This document shows positions 23,701 to 36,511 of a DNA stretch of 64,000 nucleotides, in pieces. This DNA is from Chrysoperla carnea. Its lineage: Eukaryota; Arthropoda; Insecta; Neuroptera; Chrysopidae. Position 1 is the stretch's first letter. Each line of letters starts with the position of its first letter. The notes beneath the pieces were generated by a model that did no database searches, was not told the DNA's origin, and saw only the letters and a program-made list of their open reading frames with translations. The stretch lies in NCBI RefSeq assembly GCF_905475395.1, contig NC_058337.1, forward strand, positions 86,608,368 to 86,672,367, written 5' to 3'. A program made the position numbers and the translations under genes.

Positions 23701-26700
23701 ATTTAACGTCCTGATTTCACATTTCAAGAACTTAAAAAATCGAACACATTTTATGCTTAAAATTTGGCAACGAAATTAGACAAATTACCTATTTAAAAAA
23801 TTAGCGTTTGAAATTTTCTCGAAACATATCGAAAAACTTTTTTTTCGTTTTATGTTTCACTCGCCAAATTTATGTTCAGAGATAAAAATACATTAAAAAC
23901 AAGTGAAAACAATTAAAAGAGTTAATAAATACCCTGTATAAATGTGTTGAATTTCTATAATCACTTTTCTTTTTTAGAGGATATTTCACAAGACCATTTA
24001 TTGCAGCTCTAAATTTTCAACTGCCTATCTTTTATATTTTGAAAAAAATGGACACCCAAGTTTTATTTTAATTTGCCCCTTCAAGGGTAAACAGTGACGT
24101 TTACGAAAAAATGTTTTAAACAAAAGTTGTTTATTTTTTTAAAAGGAACATTTTTTACATTTAAGGGTTGCCAAGATGGGTCCTACGGATCCAAGACCGA
24201 AATGACCTATGTTGCTCATTTGCGAACTGAATCTCACTTTTTATGTTCTGAGCACGCTATAAAAATTTCAGCTTGATATTTCTTTTCGTTTTTGAGTATC
24301 GTGTTGACAGATGGACAAACAGACAACCGGAAATGAACTCTTTATGTGAGTTTATGAACACCTATACCAAAATTTTGTTCGTAGCATCAATATTTTTAAG
24401 CGTTACAATATTGGGAGTAGACTTAGTATATCTTGGTATATATTACATATATACAGGGTCTAAAAACCATGGTGGAACAGTGATCCAAAAAAGGCTAAAA
24501 GATAAAATTAGGACAAATAGAGAGCAGTAGATTTGAGAAAAACACGACTTGAATAATTTTTTTAGGATTTGGATCTTTTAAATCGACATTTAACTTACTT
24601 ATTTTTGTGATCATGTTTATCCTTATGTCGACTTTTATCATGATCTGTAGATTTGTGTCGTGATCCACTTCGTGAACGATGCCTACTCTTTTTCGAATCA
24701 GAACTTCTACGATCCTTACTAATGTAAAAGAGAAAGTAGATTATAATTGAATCAAACATAGTATGCAAATCAATTGACTTTAGTGATTCGGTTAAGGTAG
24801 TATGATCACGGTACCTTGATGGGTTAGATGATTAATAATGTTAGCGATCGAACGAAGAGCGATAAACAAAGTTTTAGTTCATGAATATCCTTAATTTGCT
24901 ACTGTAATCATACTATTTTATGGTATTTTAATAAGTTCGTTCTTTTAGTAATTAGTACTTTCGTTCGGAACTTAATAATGCAATTTAGTAGTCCATTTTA
25001 TTAATATAAGCCCATGCGTATGATATCGTGAAATTATTGAGATCAAAAAGAAATAATGACAAACCTTCCATCCCTCCTTCTATCTTTACTCCTGCTTCTT
25101 CTCTTTCTATCATGACTTCCATCTCTGTGTTTTCGACTACTTCGATCTCGACTACTTTTGTGATGTGAACTGCTACTTTCCCTTCGATGTTTGTGGTCTG
25201 ACGCTGTAATTTAATAAATAAAAATTAATCATTTATGATAAATTAAAAATTATTCTCCTTAATTTTATGGATAGAAAATATCCTCATTTTTTTTTTAAAT
25301 TAAATGTAATTATGTAATTGTCTGGCCGTTTACATAGGCATAAAATAGGATGGAAAATGGAAGATAGAAATGATAAAATTATAAAGGTTCCTTTTTACTA
25401 TTTGGCAAAGAAATCCTATAAATAAATACATTGAACACTTACATTTACTCTTAGACGTATCCTTTGAGCTACTATCTTGAGATCGTGGACGTTCAGTTGT
25501 ACTATCTGCTATTCGTTCTTCATTGTTTAATGAGCCATCTAAATCAGCAACAATTGTTGAATCGACAGCATCTACACGTTTCTCAATTACTTCTTCACCT
25601 TTATGTGATTTGAGTACATAGGTTCGTACACACGATAACAAATCTAATTCTGTTTTCTTTATCATGTCTAATTGATGTTTTGTTTCACGTTCACGCCATT
25701 GTGCTAATTCTTGACTTGCTAGTTCCTCTGGCAGTAAACGTACTAATTGCTTTGGTGAAACTGCCTTTTGACATATTCGTTTCCATAATGTTTCATTTTT
25801 TGGATCTTTTATATTAAATATTAAACTTCTATAACGATTTCTATATTTAGCACCAGTATCTTTGTTAAATAAACTATATAATTCAGCTTCTATTTCGTCC
25901 GATAACTTTTTTACCTACAATCAAAATATACTTAATGAATAAAAATGAAGCTTCACGTGATTACTTTTTAGTTTTCGAATATATTGTTTTCTTGTTTCGA
26001 AATTTCGATTCACAATCAATATTTTTTAGAGATAGATGCTCTGAGCGTTCTGTATCGCCCCTTGCCACAAAATAATGGTTTTTACTGCATTTGCCTAGAT
26101 TAAAATTTCATAATTATGTCTAGAAACCAAGGGTTTAGTTTCTGCATTTCTTTTTATCTTACTATTTTCATTTTTTAATTTCACAATTTATGATCAGATC
26201 TAAATTAAAATTTTCAAATTTAAACGTAATAAAAATCCTTATCAAAAATCGGTATTAAAAGTAAATATTATAATTATACTTACACTTTCTTCAGACATCT
26301 TAATTTCCTCTTGTTCCTTTAATCGTAGCAATAAATGTTCAGCTAATGTTTTCCGTACATTTCCTCGCAGTTGTTCCGGTCCTTTCTGTTGCCTATTATC
26401 CTCTGTTACTGAAGAAACACTTTTTTGTCGTGATACTTTTTGGGGTGTTGTAGTTGACTTTGCATTTGAATTTGGTGTTTTTTTCTTTACTATCGGTTTT
26501 TCTTCCTCTTGTGGCGGCGTTTGTTTGGGAGTCTGTGGAGTTGTAGGAGTAGTTGGGGGAATGGTTTTTTGTTTTATTGGTGGTGTTTTTATTGTTAGTG
26601 TATGCGGTTGAATTATTTTTACACCTTTCACTTGTGCCAATGGAGTCTACAAAAAAAAAATATTAAAGGAATGTCATTATTAACATAACAGTAGTGGTGC

Positions 26701-29700
26701 TCGTCGGCATTATGATGTTATTGAAAAATACAAATAACAAAATTATAGAAAATGTATATCGTTATGAAATACACTTTATTCAGTATAAGTCATAGAAACC
26801 AAAAATTATATCTTTCGATAAGATATGAAGGTACGACTTTGAAGACCATTTGATTACAATTTTAATAAAAAACATACTTACTGAAGTTACCATTTTCGCT
26901 TGTTGATTTTTAACAGGCGTCGTAGTAGCGGTATTTGGTAATTGTTTATTCGGTGTTTGTGAATTTGGTTTGCCGTAAAATGATTGTTGTGATTTTTGTA
27001 GTAATCCTTTCCCGAGTTGATGATTTAGAATATGTGGCGCTTGTTTGTTTGAGCCTGGCGTTTGTTTACCTTGTATTTTGAGATTTTGTTGTGAATTTTT
27101 ATTAACACCAGTTTTATTCAGTTGCAGTTTTGATTGGGTTAATGTCTATGAAATAAAATATATAGTATTAATTTTGTATGTATATGTAAAAATTTCGATG
27201 GAAGCACTAATACAATAAGTTTAAATTGTATCCAAATAATCTTGTTTAGAGAAATAAAGACAAACATATTTATTGTCGATTTATTTTAGCTCGAAGTTCT
27301 TTTTCTTTTGTCGAAGTCATTGCTAGCTGGACAAAAATCGTGACAGTAGTTTTTAGAACTATAGCAAACATTTAATAAGCAAGGAAATATAAAAAAAATT
27401 TATAATAGCTACCATTTTCTAGAAATGTTTAGCATTTTTCTAATATTTCTTAGTTTTTAAATTTGAAATGACTTTAATTGACATCGATTATGTTGCCGGT
27501 TAGTAGTAAATGAAGATAATAGTCGTAGAACTAATAATAAAATGTTTGGTACAATGATAATTTGATTTTACACTTACTTTCAGGATAAAACAACTCAATA
27601 ATGTAGGCAGGGATATTTTGATGGGCATTTGTGCTTCATTGAATATGTTGCAATAATCAAGTAAAAAAATAATTACTAACCTTATTTCCAGAACTAACAA
27701 CTTCAAAACCAGGATGTTGTTTTAACCATTGTTTCAAATTTGCCACTGTCGGTGCATTATTTCCTGATAAACATCTTCCTGTGGCGCGTTCGAAAACAAT
27801 AACCTGAAAGAAAATTGTACAATAATTCTGTTATTTTAGATAGTTAGCGAAATAATAAGTATGAAAATGGTGGAGAATTTAGAGTTTTCACATTGTGTTA
27901 CTGTCATCGGTCTACTGTAGTTTTTTTTTCACTTTATAGGCAGGTTGGATAAAATTTTTTCAGTCAGAAACTTGAAAAGGCTAAACTATTTTTAAATAAA
28001 AAATGAGCTAAATACGTTGATGACAAAAAAAATTAGTAAATATTATGTTTTTAGCGGCAATTTTCATTGGTTTGATGTTTTTCATTAAAATAGAGCTGTT
28101 TTTCAATAAAAAATTTAAATCTCACTTAACAAAGGATAAAAGCACGTATTACATATTTATTAAGTAACTCTAAATACAGAGAGTTTCAGATTATATAACA
28201 AAAATAAGAAAAAAGTTCATATGCATTTGTATACTTTCAAGCTTTTTTTAAATAAATTGAAATAGAATGTAAAAACTATTTGACTAACTTCGATTACATT
28301 TGGCACATCTTTAGTAATAAGTATTGAGCTAAATTAGATTTCCATGTTTTCCAGTTTGTCTTTAAAATATGTAGTTAAGTAGTTAGGATACACCAGCTTC
28401 GCAGATTAAGCTACTTACTTATTACCAAAACCATACAGAGTGTAATAGAAGTAAATTTTAAGATATATTGGAAAAAAACTGGTTAATTTCAAGTTAGACT
28501 AACATGGAAAGAGGCTCGTCAAGAATATGTTGTGTATCGTTGAATTCTGGCTTGTTGTATATTCTTGGCTTTCGTATTATAAAGATACATACCCTTTCAA
28601 CTGCATTACTATGTTGTACAATGCAACTTTCACTACAATATACACTTCCAGATCTAGATGGTCCTTTACAAACAATACAACGCTGAACTGGTTTATCAGC
28701 ATCTTCTGACGATTGCACAGTATTTTGTTGTGGAGTAGTTGTTGGCGCTGTTGGAGATAATAAATCCATAGTTGCCTGTTGTGCTTCATTTAATGCTTGC
28801 TGTAATGCATTTTTCTAGAATGTAATTAAAGTAGTTGGTAAGTGTCAATTTCATTTCGTGAAAATCGATAAACGTTGAAATTCAAAGAATGAGTCTTCGT
28901 CATAAAAAAAACAACTCGTGAGCAGCAGAGCTCCGTCATTAAAGTCATATTTTCTCATCATTAAATATTTCTTATTAAAAGATGCTTTTTATTGAAATGG
29001 CATGTTTTTGTAAACATAAAATATTTACATAAAAGAGCAGTAGAACCTGGATAATTTACAACTCCAAAAGGCACATCCTTGACACTATGTCAACCTGCAT
29101 ACCGATTTTCAGAATATTTTTACAATGACACGTCAAAATACTAATTCATAACTGTCGATAATCTACGATAATCGATCAATAGAAATGCTAGCTTTCAAAA
29201 TTTTTGTCTGTTTTTTTGTAATAAAATTTGATGGAAAAAGTGGATTTTGTATCCATACAACCTTAACCCGTCAGCACTCGCGTTATGAGCATTTGCTCAC
29301 ACTCGATTTATAATTTCTTCTATGAGTCACTCATACACGACAAATTGTAAAAGCTTGAGGCGCTTCGATTCACTTTTGATTTGTTAAATAGAGCGCTCCC
29401 GCCTTTTTCTATGAGTGACTCACAGAAAAAAATTACTTTTTTAAATATTTTTAATTTAAAACTGAAAAAAATATTTGCTTATCAAATATGGTAAAAGCGA
29501 TGGGAAAATCGTATATAAATAATCGGAAATCATATGCATGCAAAATTTCAGCTCACTTGATATGTGATTCAAATTGAGTTGCGAGATTCCACCCGAACAC
29601 ACATAGTTACATAAATACATACATACATACATACATACATACAAGTGCAAGCTAAATAAATGCTTGTGATAGAAATATGGTGTAATTAGTTAAAATGAAT

Positions 29701-32700
29701 TTAGTTATTTAGATTATTTCTCTGCTCTAATATTTTCACTCTCAAACATCATAATCAAGTAATCGAACTATTTATTAGCTAGTGCATTAAAAAATATATT
29801 TACATAACGTTATGTAGAAATTATTATTTACAAAGTTAAGGAATATTTAACGTGCGATATATTTGACGCACGTGCAGGACGAGTGAGCAAATCTCTAATC
29901 ACGCGACTAAAGATTGTCGAATAGTTGACACGAGTGGTGACTGGCTTAAGGGTAAAAGATTCGTTAATGCAACAAATTAGACAAAAGTTTATTTGCCTTA
30001 TCTCATTTAAAACCTTAAAAAATATAATTTTGTAGGATTATAACTTACTTTTACTTTTTGACAATTAGGACATTGCCATTCTTTGCCTTGTTGTTCCATT
30101 TGTCGACCCAAAGCTTTACTAACACCAACACATTGTCCATGAAACCATTCTTCACATGTATCACAACAAATCATAAATCGATTGTTATGCGGCTGCTTAC
30201 AAATACACCATAATCTGTCTGGATCATCTTCAGATTTCCAACTTTCATCCGAATCTGAGATATCGGAATCATCTGCAGCATTGGTATTTGATTGTAATTG
30301 TTCGGATCGGCTATTATCCGTATTTTGTTTTCTAAAATAAATAAATTGAGTATAATATAACTGATTTTTATAAGTCTTTATTTGTTGCGTTATTTTCAAT
30401 TCTAGTTCAAAAACTATTGATCCGCTTTTGACGGAGGACATTTACCATTGAATGTATATCAAATTTGAGTAAAATGCTAGCTTCAACTACATATGAATAT
30501 TTTTCAATGGGAAAATCAGAAATCATAACAGTCGTTCATAAATGACGATGAGAGACGTCAAATCGAAGGCATTAATTTTTATTTAATCACCATTTTAATA
30601 TCGTCCAATCGAAGATATTAATTTTTATTTAATCATCATTTTAGTAAAGTTATAAGAAAGTTTCATGAAAAAAATACTTATCGATAAATCAATATTTTTC
30701 AAAAATAATATCGATAACAAGACTTGAAACTTTTACCAATTAATAATTATTTAAACTTTTAACAGAATTTCAACAAATTTTCAATTTCTATTAATTTAAA
30801 ATTTACTCAGTTTTCCTATGAACGCACATAGCAAATAAATAGATTTTTGAATGAATGTCCTTAAAATTTTATATCATTTTAATTTCTTTTATTTGTCGTT
30901 TAACAGGTCACATGAATCCGCCCTTAAAGATATTAATCAGTAATTGGAAATAATATTATAGAAACATTTTTCTAGATAATTTCGAATACCTGCGATTCAC
31001 AAAAGTAGGATTTGTATTAGTTAAATAAAAAACCATAAGCTAAAAATCCTACAATTATTGGATGAATTTTACAAACATTTTTTCTAAATGTTCTTCGATT
31101 TCAATTGAGTCTTAGAGTAGATCGCCTTTAGTAACATTTTATAAGTCATGAAGAGAACATTTCAAATATATAAAATCCGGCCGCCGCAGGCGTATTTTTA
31201 TTATTTATTGGATTTTAACACTAATAAAGATTCTACCTTGCGATAGAAAAAAGAAGTATAGTATGCAACGTCCATAGATACATAATATTTAACGAAAATG
31301 TTTGTTTAAAATCTTGTAATACGCACCATACGCACAAGTATAAAGGTATACATAAGGAATCTTTCGCTTTATCAATCAATGAAAAGATCAGATGAGTTGT
31401 TTATGTATAGTTTACATTTTTTTACTCGTAGCGCTGACTAGTTAACGTTAAAATCGAATAAATTGCCTAATATGTGTTTATCGACGAAAGGTCTAGATAA
31501 TTAATTAAAATAACTTACGATTTTTCATGTTCTGCCGTCGATATAACACTTGTATTTTGTAAAGTAGATGGTGGAGCCGTTACAGAATTAGTATCCGAAT
31601 CTGAAGTTAATTGTGTTGCACTAGTATTATTATCCCCACCTTGTTTACGTTTACTACTTCTGGTTGCTGGCTTTTCAATTGGTGGAATTATAATAACGCG
31701 ACCGTCGGGTCGAACTATTTGAATTGGTTTGTTCGTATTATTCTTCGTAATCAAATTACCTGCTGGCGCTTGTGCAGTGCTTGAAACAGGCGTTTGAATT
31801 TTATTCTGTGGTTTTTGTTGTAATTTTGTGTGTGTTTCGTTTGGAATGACATCCTGCGTATTTTCCGTAACATTCATATTCTCTACTTCTTTCTGAACGA
31901 ATGAATCGTCATTAGTTTTCGGTAAAACCGAATCTAGATTATCCAAATTTTGATCAACTAACGTTAAATTTGTATCAATGACTTTTTGTATATCAGCATT
32001 TTCAACAAGTTTTGCTACTTGGAATAGCAAATCTTCTGGTATTAATTCATCTGCGTTTAGATCTAAATCTAAGTTAGCATTATCTAACCCGGCTAACGTT
32101 TGTTCAGTTGCATCCATTGGCGTTGTTGAATCTACTTCAGATGTAATTGGAGCTTTATCAGGTTTTAAGTCAATTTTAGACAAATCATCTTTCGTTTTGT
32201 TACTGCCTTCAATTCTATCTTCAACTTTTTGATCAACTGATTGTGTCCGAGGTTTAATATTTGGCTCAGTTACTTTAGTCGGTGAATCACCACTAACACT
32301 AACTCGTCGAATAACATCCGGTGTCGAAAATAATGCAATACCATCGTCAAACAATCCAATAGGTTTTGGCACCTTCTTTTTTGGAAGTTTCTTTGATTGA
32401 TCATGTTTATCTGTTTGTGGCGATACAACTTCTTGTTGTGGAGTCGTAGGTGTCACCGGTGTCACTGGTGTAACAGGAGTAATCGGCGTACTGGATTCTT
32501 CTTGAACCAAATTCGTTTTTGATTTAGTTCGTACAATTTTATTTGTTTTTATAACTAATGGCGGTTTTGTAGGGTCCTTATTTTGTTGAATTTTTTTCGG
32601 TTTTCCAAGTGAACGATTTAAAGATTTATTAGCTGATTTGTCACGTTTTCGATTTGCACCCGATTTATTGCGCTTACTACCAAAAGTTTTATATTTTGGT

Positions 32701-35495
32701 TTTGATATTTTCTGTTTGCCAGCATCAAAATCAGAATCTTCGGAATCATCATCCATTTCAAAATCTGAATCAGAGCTAATATCACTTAAATCTTCTTCTA
32801 ATTTTGAGTCATTACTGACTGATGTTTGAGAAGGTTCTTTGACAATTTTACATTCTTTTTCTTTGACGGGTAATTTTTGTACTGGTGGCTCTTTAGTTGG
32901 TTCCTTAATGGGAGTACTCGTCTGTGGCATTAAAGGTGGAGTTGCAGTGGTAGCAACTCGAATACCTGTAGCTGGTTTTGTAACCGTAACTATCTTTAGT
33001 GTTTTCTTTATTGGTGTTGACGAAAGAGCACCACCGCTTATAGGTTTGGGTACAGATTGTACAAGTCCTACAGAACAAGGTGTCGTCTTAATAACTGGAG
33101 GTTTAGTAACAACTTGTGGTGCACTGTTTGTATCTTTTGATTTCTCCAACTGTGTCAACAATTGACTCGTTGTATCAACAGGAGCTAGTAAAGATGTTAC
33201 CGGTTTCGAGATTGATGTCGGTGGTTTTGAGACTGGTTCATTGTCTGCCTCTAATACAGCCATTAAATCTTCAGTACTCTTATTCAGAGTTTGTGATTGT
33301 AATAGATCACTGTTATTTTTATTAATTGTTTCTAATTTTTGACCTGGTGAAGTTAATGGTGTGTAGCAATGATCCATTTGAATATTTCGACACATCCTGC
33401 TGATTTCGTCAATATCGACCGTTAGTTCTTCTGGAATTAAATTTTATTTATTATTTTTAAATGTTTATTCAAATTTGAATGTATATTATATTATTTAAAT
33501 ATTGTTGTAAAGTAAATAAAATACAATATATACGTATAAACTCTATACAATTTGCTGATGGTTTAAGATTCGAAAATTTACCCTCATCTGTAGAATGAAA
33601 TAATTTTGAAAATCTATGAATCGTGAAAAACTGATAAATCTTTTTTTTATTGATAGTGAGGTTTTTTAGGACTCTATAGTTTGTTTACTTAAATAAATAA
33701 AAAGTTGAAATTTAGACTAATAGGGAACCGAACTATATCTACTGGCTTGGGTACGTTTTCTCCGACGGCAAAATTTAACAATGAATGCTTATAGAAGTAG
33801 GGAATATAAAACAAAAATCAGGAAAAAATTCCAACTGTGTCTTTCAACTATCTGATCCTAGAATTATCTGAAGGAAAAGATATTGAGATTGATTTGGTAA
33901 ATTCTCCGCCAGAAACCGAATAGTTTCATGATAAATAAATCGCGACTTGCGATAGGTGGAGGATACCAGTTTAAGAATTTACATTGGAAACCGCAAGAAA
34001 GTGTGAGAAAAAAATGCGGACCAAATGATTACAGGAGAGAGACAAAGAATCCCGCAATTTAACATTCGATTTGGTTAAAATTTCTTGAAGCTCTAGATAC
34101 AAAACGATAGTGTCATCCTGATAAACGTTATTATTGAACATTAAATGCCTTAAGTTGTATGTATTCAGTTACAATAATATATTCATAGGATTAACTCATT
34201 TATATAACTCACAAATACAATACTTTTTGGCTATTTTAATGGATGTAATTCCGAAACGAACGGTTTTATAGGTTTTGTTTAAAATTTCAGAAATATTTAA
34301 TCAAAACCTTAATCCAATGTTAAATGTGCGTGTTCCTTTACCAAATGTGTATGATACACTTTCGTAATTAAAGTGTATTCAATTTTTTATTTAAATGAGT
34401 AATGAATTTCCTAAAAGCGTAACTTTGATTCTCGAAGAAAAGCACAGTAAAAAAATTTTACTACTACAACTTATTTATGAAATTCAACAAACTTATTCAT
34501 TTCAATTAACGCTTCAAATTTGTTTCGAAATATTAATAAAGTTGATCTTTGTGTATCGACATTTTGTCCGAAACAAAATGAATTATGACAAGATAAATAC
34601 AAATTGGTTTATGAAAATATGTATAACAACCATGTATTTTGATTATATATATGAAGAAAGGTGAGCCATTGAACTTCTATGCGAAAGGGGAGAGTCAAAT
34701 GGTCGCAACTTCTAGCTTCACGCACTTACGAATAATTATTTTTAACAAAAATTACAGATTCTCTAAAACTTCATTTAATATATACATTTTACTTAAGCCA
34801 TAATATTCCACTTAGTATATTCATGGTCAAAGTTTAGAATTGAACTGTGAACTTTTTAAATGAGATACGTAAAAGCAAATCAAAGCGGCTTTATAGTTTA
34901 AGTACAATAAAGATAATCACCTTTCAATTAATAAAGTTGGTGTTAAAAATACTACAATTTTATAATTTTTTAAATAAGTTGTATGTATCATGATTTTGAC
35001 TGAAATACATTTATTTTAAGTTTGGCTTAAATCAAAAAAGCTACTTCCATTTCGTAAATTGAACGAGACTATTAACCAATAGATTTTATCCCTCAAACTA
35101 ACCTATAACTAAATACAAATAAAATAAGCTTACCCATTTTCTTATGATTTGTTTGCGGTGGTTCAAGAATATCTGTGGTATCAATATTGTGAGTGCCAAT
35201 ATTGTTAGTAGTTTCTAAAAAGGTTTCCAATGTTGCATCAACTTCATCATTTTCTGTACTTGTTCCTGACATTCGGACTATACTCACTTCAGTATTTTGA
35301 CTACCTTTATCTACGAACAAAAATGAACAATCAGAAACACAATTCATTCAAACTCGGGGGCATTCACATACTTAATAGATTGTTTAACGTTTCTGGATCC
35401 ACAGATAAGGAACCATCTTCACCAACAACTATAACCAAAGCATTATCAGCGGATTTTGTAGCTGGAGGAAAATCTTTAACAACAGTATTCGACAT
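17455..35495 (-). CDS. pps: PHF3/DIDO1/Pps-type protein with PHD, TFIIS-middle and SPOC domains
   Basis: Twenty coding exons on the minus strand join in frame to 6585 nt (2194 aa): 35495-35372, 35310-35134, 33430-31519, 30331-30049, 28814-28593, 27803-27681, 27145-26882, 26646-26284, 25914-25443, 25203-25065, 24718-24599, 23535-23297, 23203-23081, 22539-22361, 21066-20858, 20078-19972, 19853-19569, 19500-19408, 18943-18573 and 18234-17455. A C4HC3 PHD finger (about 779-828; WCICKQP, CCDTCEEWFHGQC, CPNC) is followed by a second CxxC...YCSESC zinc motif (exon 5). A TFIIS-middle domain follows (about 1157-1265; YRNRYRSLIFNIKDPKN). Next come Ser/Arg/Lys/His-rich exons 10-12, then a SPOC domain (about 1560-1705; WKGFI, YLSSRKRFGVV, LPISGPG, LLLGILV). 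The C-terminus is proline-rich. The domain order is that of Drosophila Pps and vertebrate PHF3/DIDO1, nuclear proteins that bind RNA polymerase II and influence elongation and splicing. Intron 15 uses a GC donor. Confidence 0.92.
18534..18546. repeat. homopolymer G run in Pps-like intron 19
   Basis: A run of about 11 G residues lies roughly 27 bases past the exon-19 donor on the minus strand, where it reads as a C run. It is a simple repeat, prone to length error in sequencing. Confidence 0.7.
19107..19228 (+). repeat. interspersed repeat, family B, copy 2 (internally deleted)
   Basis: It shares with 15749-16107 the 5' block (AAAAAGAGG.GT.TTATAA, CGCTATGTGTGTCT, GTGGCATCATAGCTCC, GGATGAAC) and the 3' end (TTTTTAAATTTTGCAAATTT). 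The middle is missing. It lies in the intron between Pps-like exons 18 and 19. Confidence 0.65.
20627..20737. repeat. palindrome around a TA microsatellite in Pps-like intron 15
   Basis: CACAAAGAGTGAGATATCAT at 20627 is matched in inverse at 20718-20737. The arms continue through TTATATG into a long (TA)n centre. Arms are about 28 bp outside the TA tract and appear perfect. It could be a short fold-back element or a cruciform-prone site. Confidence 0.75.
22012..22215 (+). repeat. dispersed repeat, family C, partial copy
   Basis: It shares TCTCTTTTCGTTTTTGA, CCAAAATTTTG and TTTCTAAGC.TTA.AA with the fuller copy at 24094-24462, but is more decayed. It lies in the intron between Pps-like exons 14 and 15. 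Confidence 0.4.
24094..24462 (+). repeat. dispersed repeat, family C, fullest copy
   Basis: It contains TTTACGAAAAAATGTTTT, GATGGGTCCTACGGATCC, GACCTATGTTGCTCATTTGC, CACTTTTTATGTTCTGAGCA, TATAAAAATTTCAGCTTGAT, TTTCTTTTCGTTTTTGAGTA and ends near ATATATACAGGGT. A second copy is at 41815-42010. The wording is a widespread insect interspersed repeat; I do not assign a class. Open frames within it are not genes. It lies in the intron between Pps-like exons 11 and 12. Confidence 0.65.
29262..29952. mobile_element. candidate inverted-repeat element with (CATA)n tract in Pps-like intron 4
   Basis: The left end (AACCCGTCAGCACTCGCGTT then GAGCATTTGCTCAC) has a diverged inverse counterpart at about 29884-29952 (GTGAGCAAATCTCTAATCAC then GTGGTGACTGGCTTAAGGG). 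Inside is a (CATA)n microsatellite at 29609-29642, followed by AAGTGCAAGCTAAATAAATG, a phrase I associate with insect RTE-type or SINE repeat tails. It may be two nested elements. Confidence 0.45.
30561..30652. repeat. 46-bp tandem duplication in Pps-like intron 3
   Basis: AATCGAAGGCATTAATTTTT at 30561 and AATCGAAGATATTAATTTTT at 30607 start two adjacent diverged 46-bp units, both containing TATTTAATCA.CATTTTA. Confidence 0.75.
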
Positions 35496-36511
35496 TTTTT
35501 AATATTTTTATTAAACACCATTTAAATCGAATTTCAATAAAAAACATAACAAAAAATTACATTTAAAAACAGTTAAGTGTAATAAAACTTTCTCATATTG
35601 TATAATTTTTTTTACTTAGAAAATAACATTTTGTATATATCGACTTAAAAGTTAAACACAACACAAATCATGAATTGATTTGCCGCACAGATTGAAACAG
35701 TACTCACAAAAGAATTAAACACATTTAAACAATTATAATTTTATTTCAATTTCATAGTACATAGTTTTTCAATCAAAATACAAATGTATGTTTGTTGTAA
35801 AAAGAACGCTCACAAATTCTATTGGTTTATTTTTTTTTTTTTTTGTCGTTTGTGAAAATCTACAACACAATTTTATATATACACTTGATAAAAGTTATAT
35901 GTCATTTTATTTGAAAACAATTTCCTTTATTTTTACTTATGTATATAAATAATATAATATGTTTTTAATATAATTTTTAAATAAAACTCGTCATTTGCCT
36001 CTTATTTAACATGAGAAGCGTCCATTTTGCACATTATACAAATAGAAATAATATCGTGTTTATTAATATCGTTTGGGGTAAGTTCGTAATGTTTTAGCGG
36101 TAAGAATTTTGTAAACAAACATGTATCATATTTTAACCTATTTTTCAAAAATTTTATTATGTTAACGATTTTAAATTTGCAATAGAATAATTTTAAAAAC
36201 ATCATAACTGCTTTAAAATATTGAAATTTGAATTTATAAAAGATGTCTGGTAGTTTTTTAATCGATATGAAAGCATGATGAATGCACCCTTTATTTATAT
36301 TAATTAATCCAGAAGGGCACGTATGTTCAACATTTTATCTTTACTGAAAAATTTATAAGAAATTAAAAAGTAGTACGTATTAACATTAATTGAATTTCTG
36401 TCCAATTAATTTACTTAATTTTATTTTTTTAAACAGGAAAATCAAGAGATTGCAAAATTATTCAGATTGATATTTTTTTGAAAATTTTTTATTAAATTTG
36501 ATTAGTCAAAA
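35496..36511. promoter_or_regulatory. divergent upstream region between Pps-like and Asterix genes
   Basis: The two start codons face away from each other across 1016 bases, so this interval should hold both promoters and 5' UTRs. Sequence is AT-rich with several T and A runs. No CpG-rich or TATA-type core could be singled out by eye. Confidence 0.5.

Noticed and set aside
24094-24530. Two plus-strand ORFs
   Set aside because: They lie inside dispersed repeat family C and within an intron of the Pps-like gene.
29609-29642. Regular repeats considered as a CRISPR-like array
   Set aside because: Simple 4-base (CATA)n microsatellite without spacers, in an insect genome.
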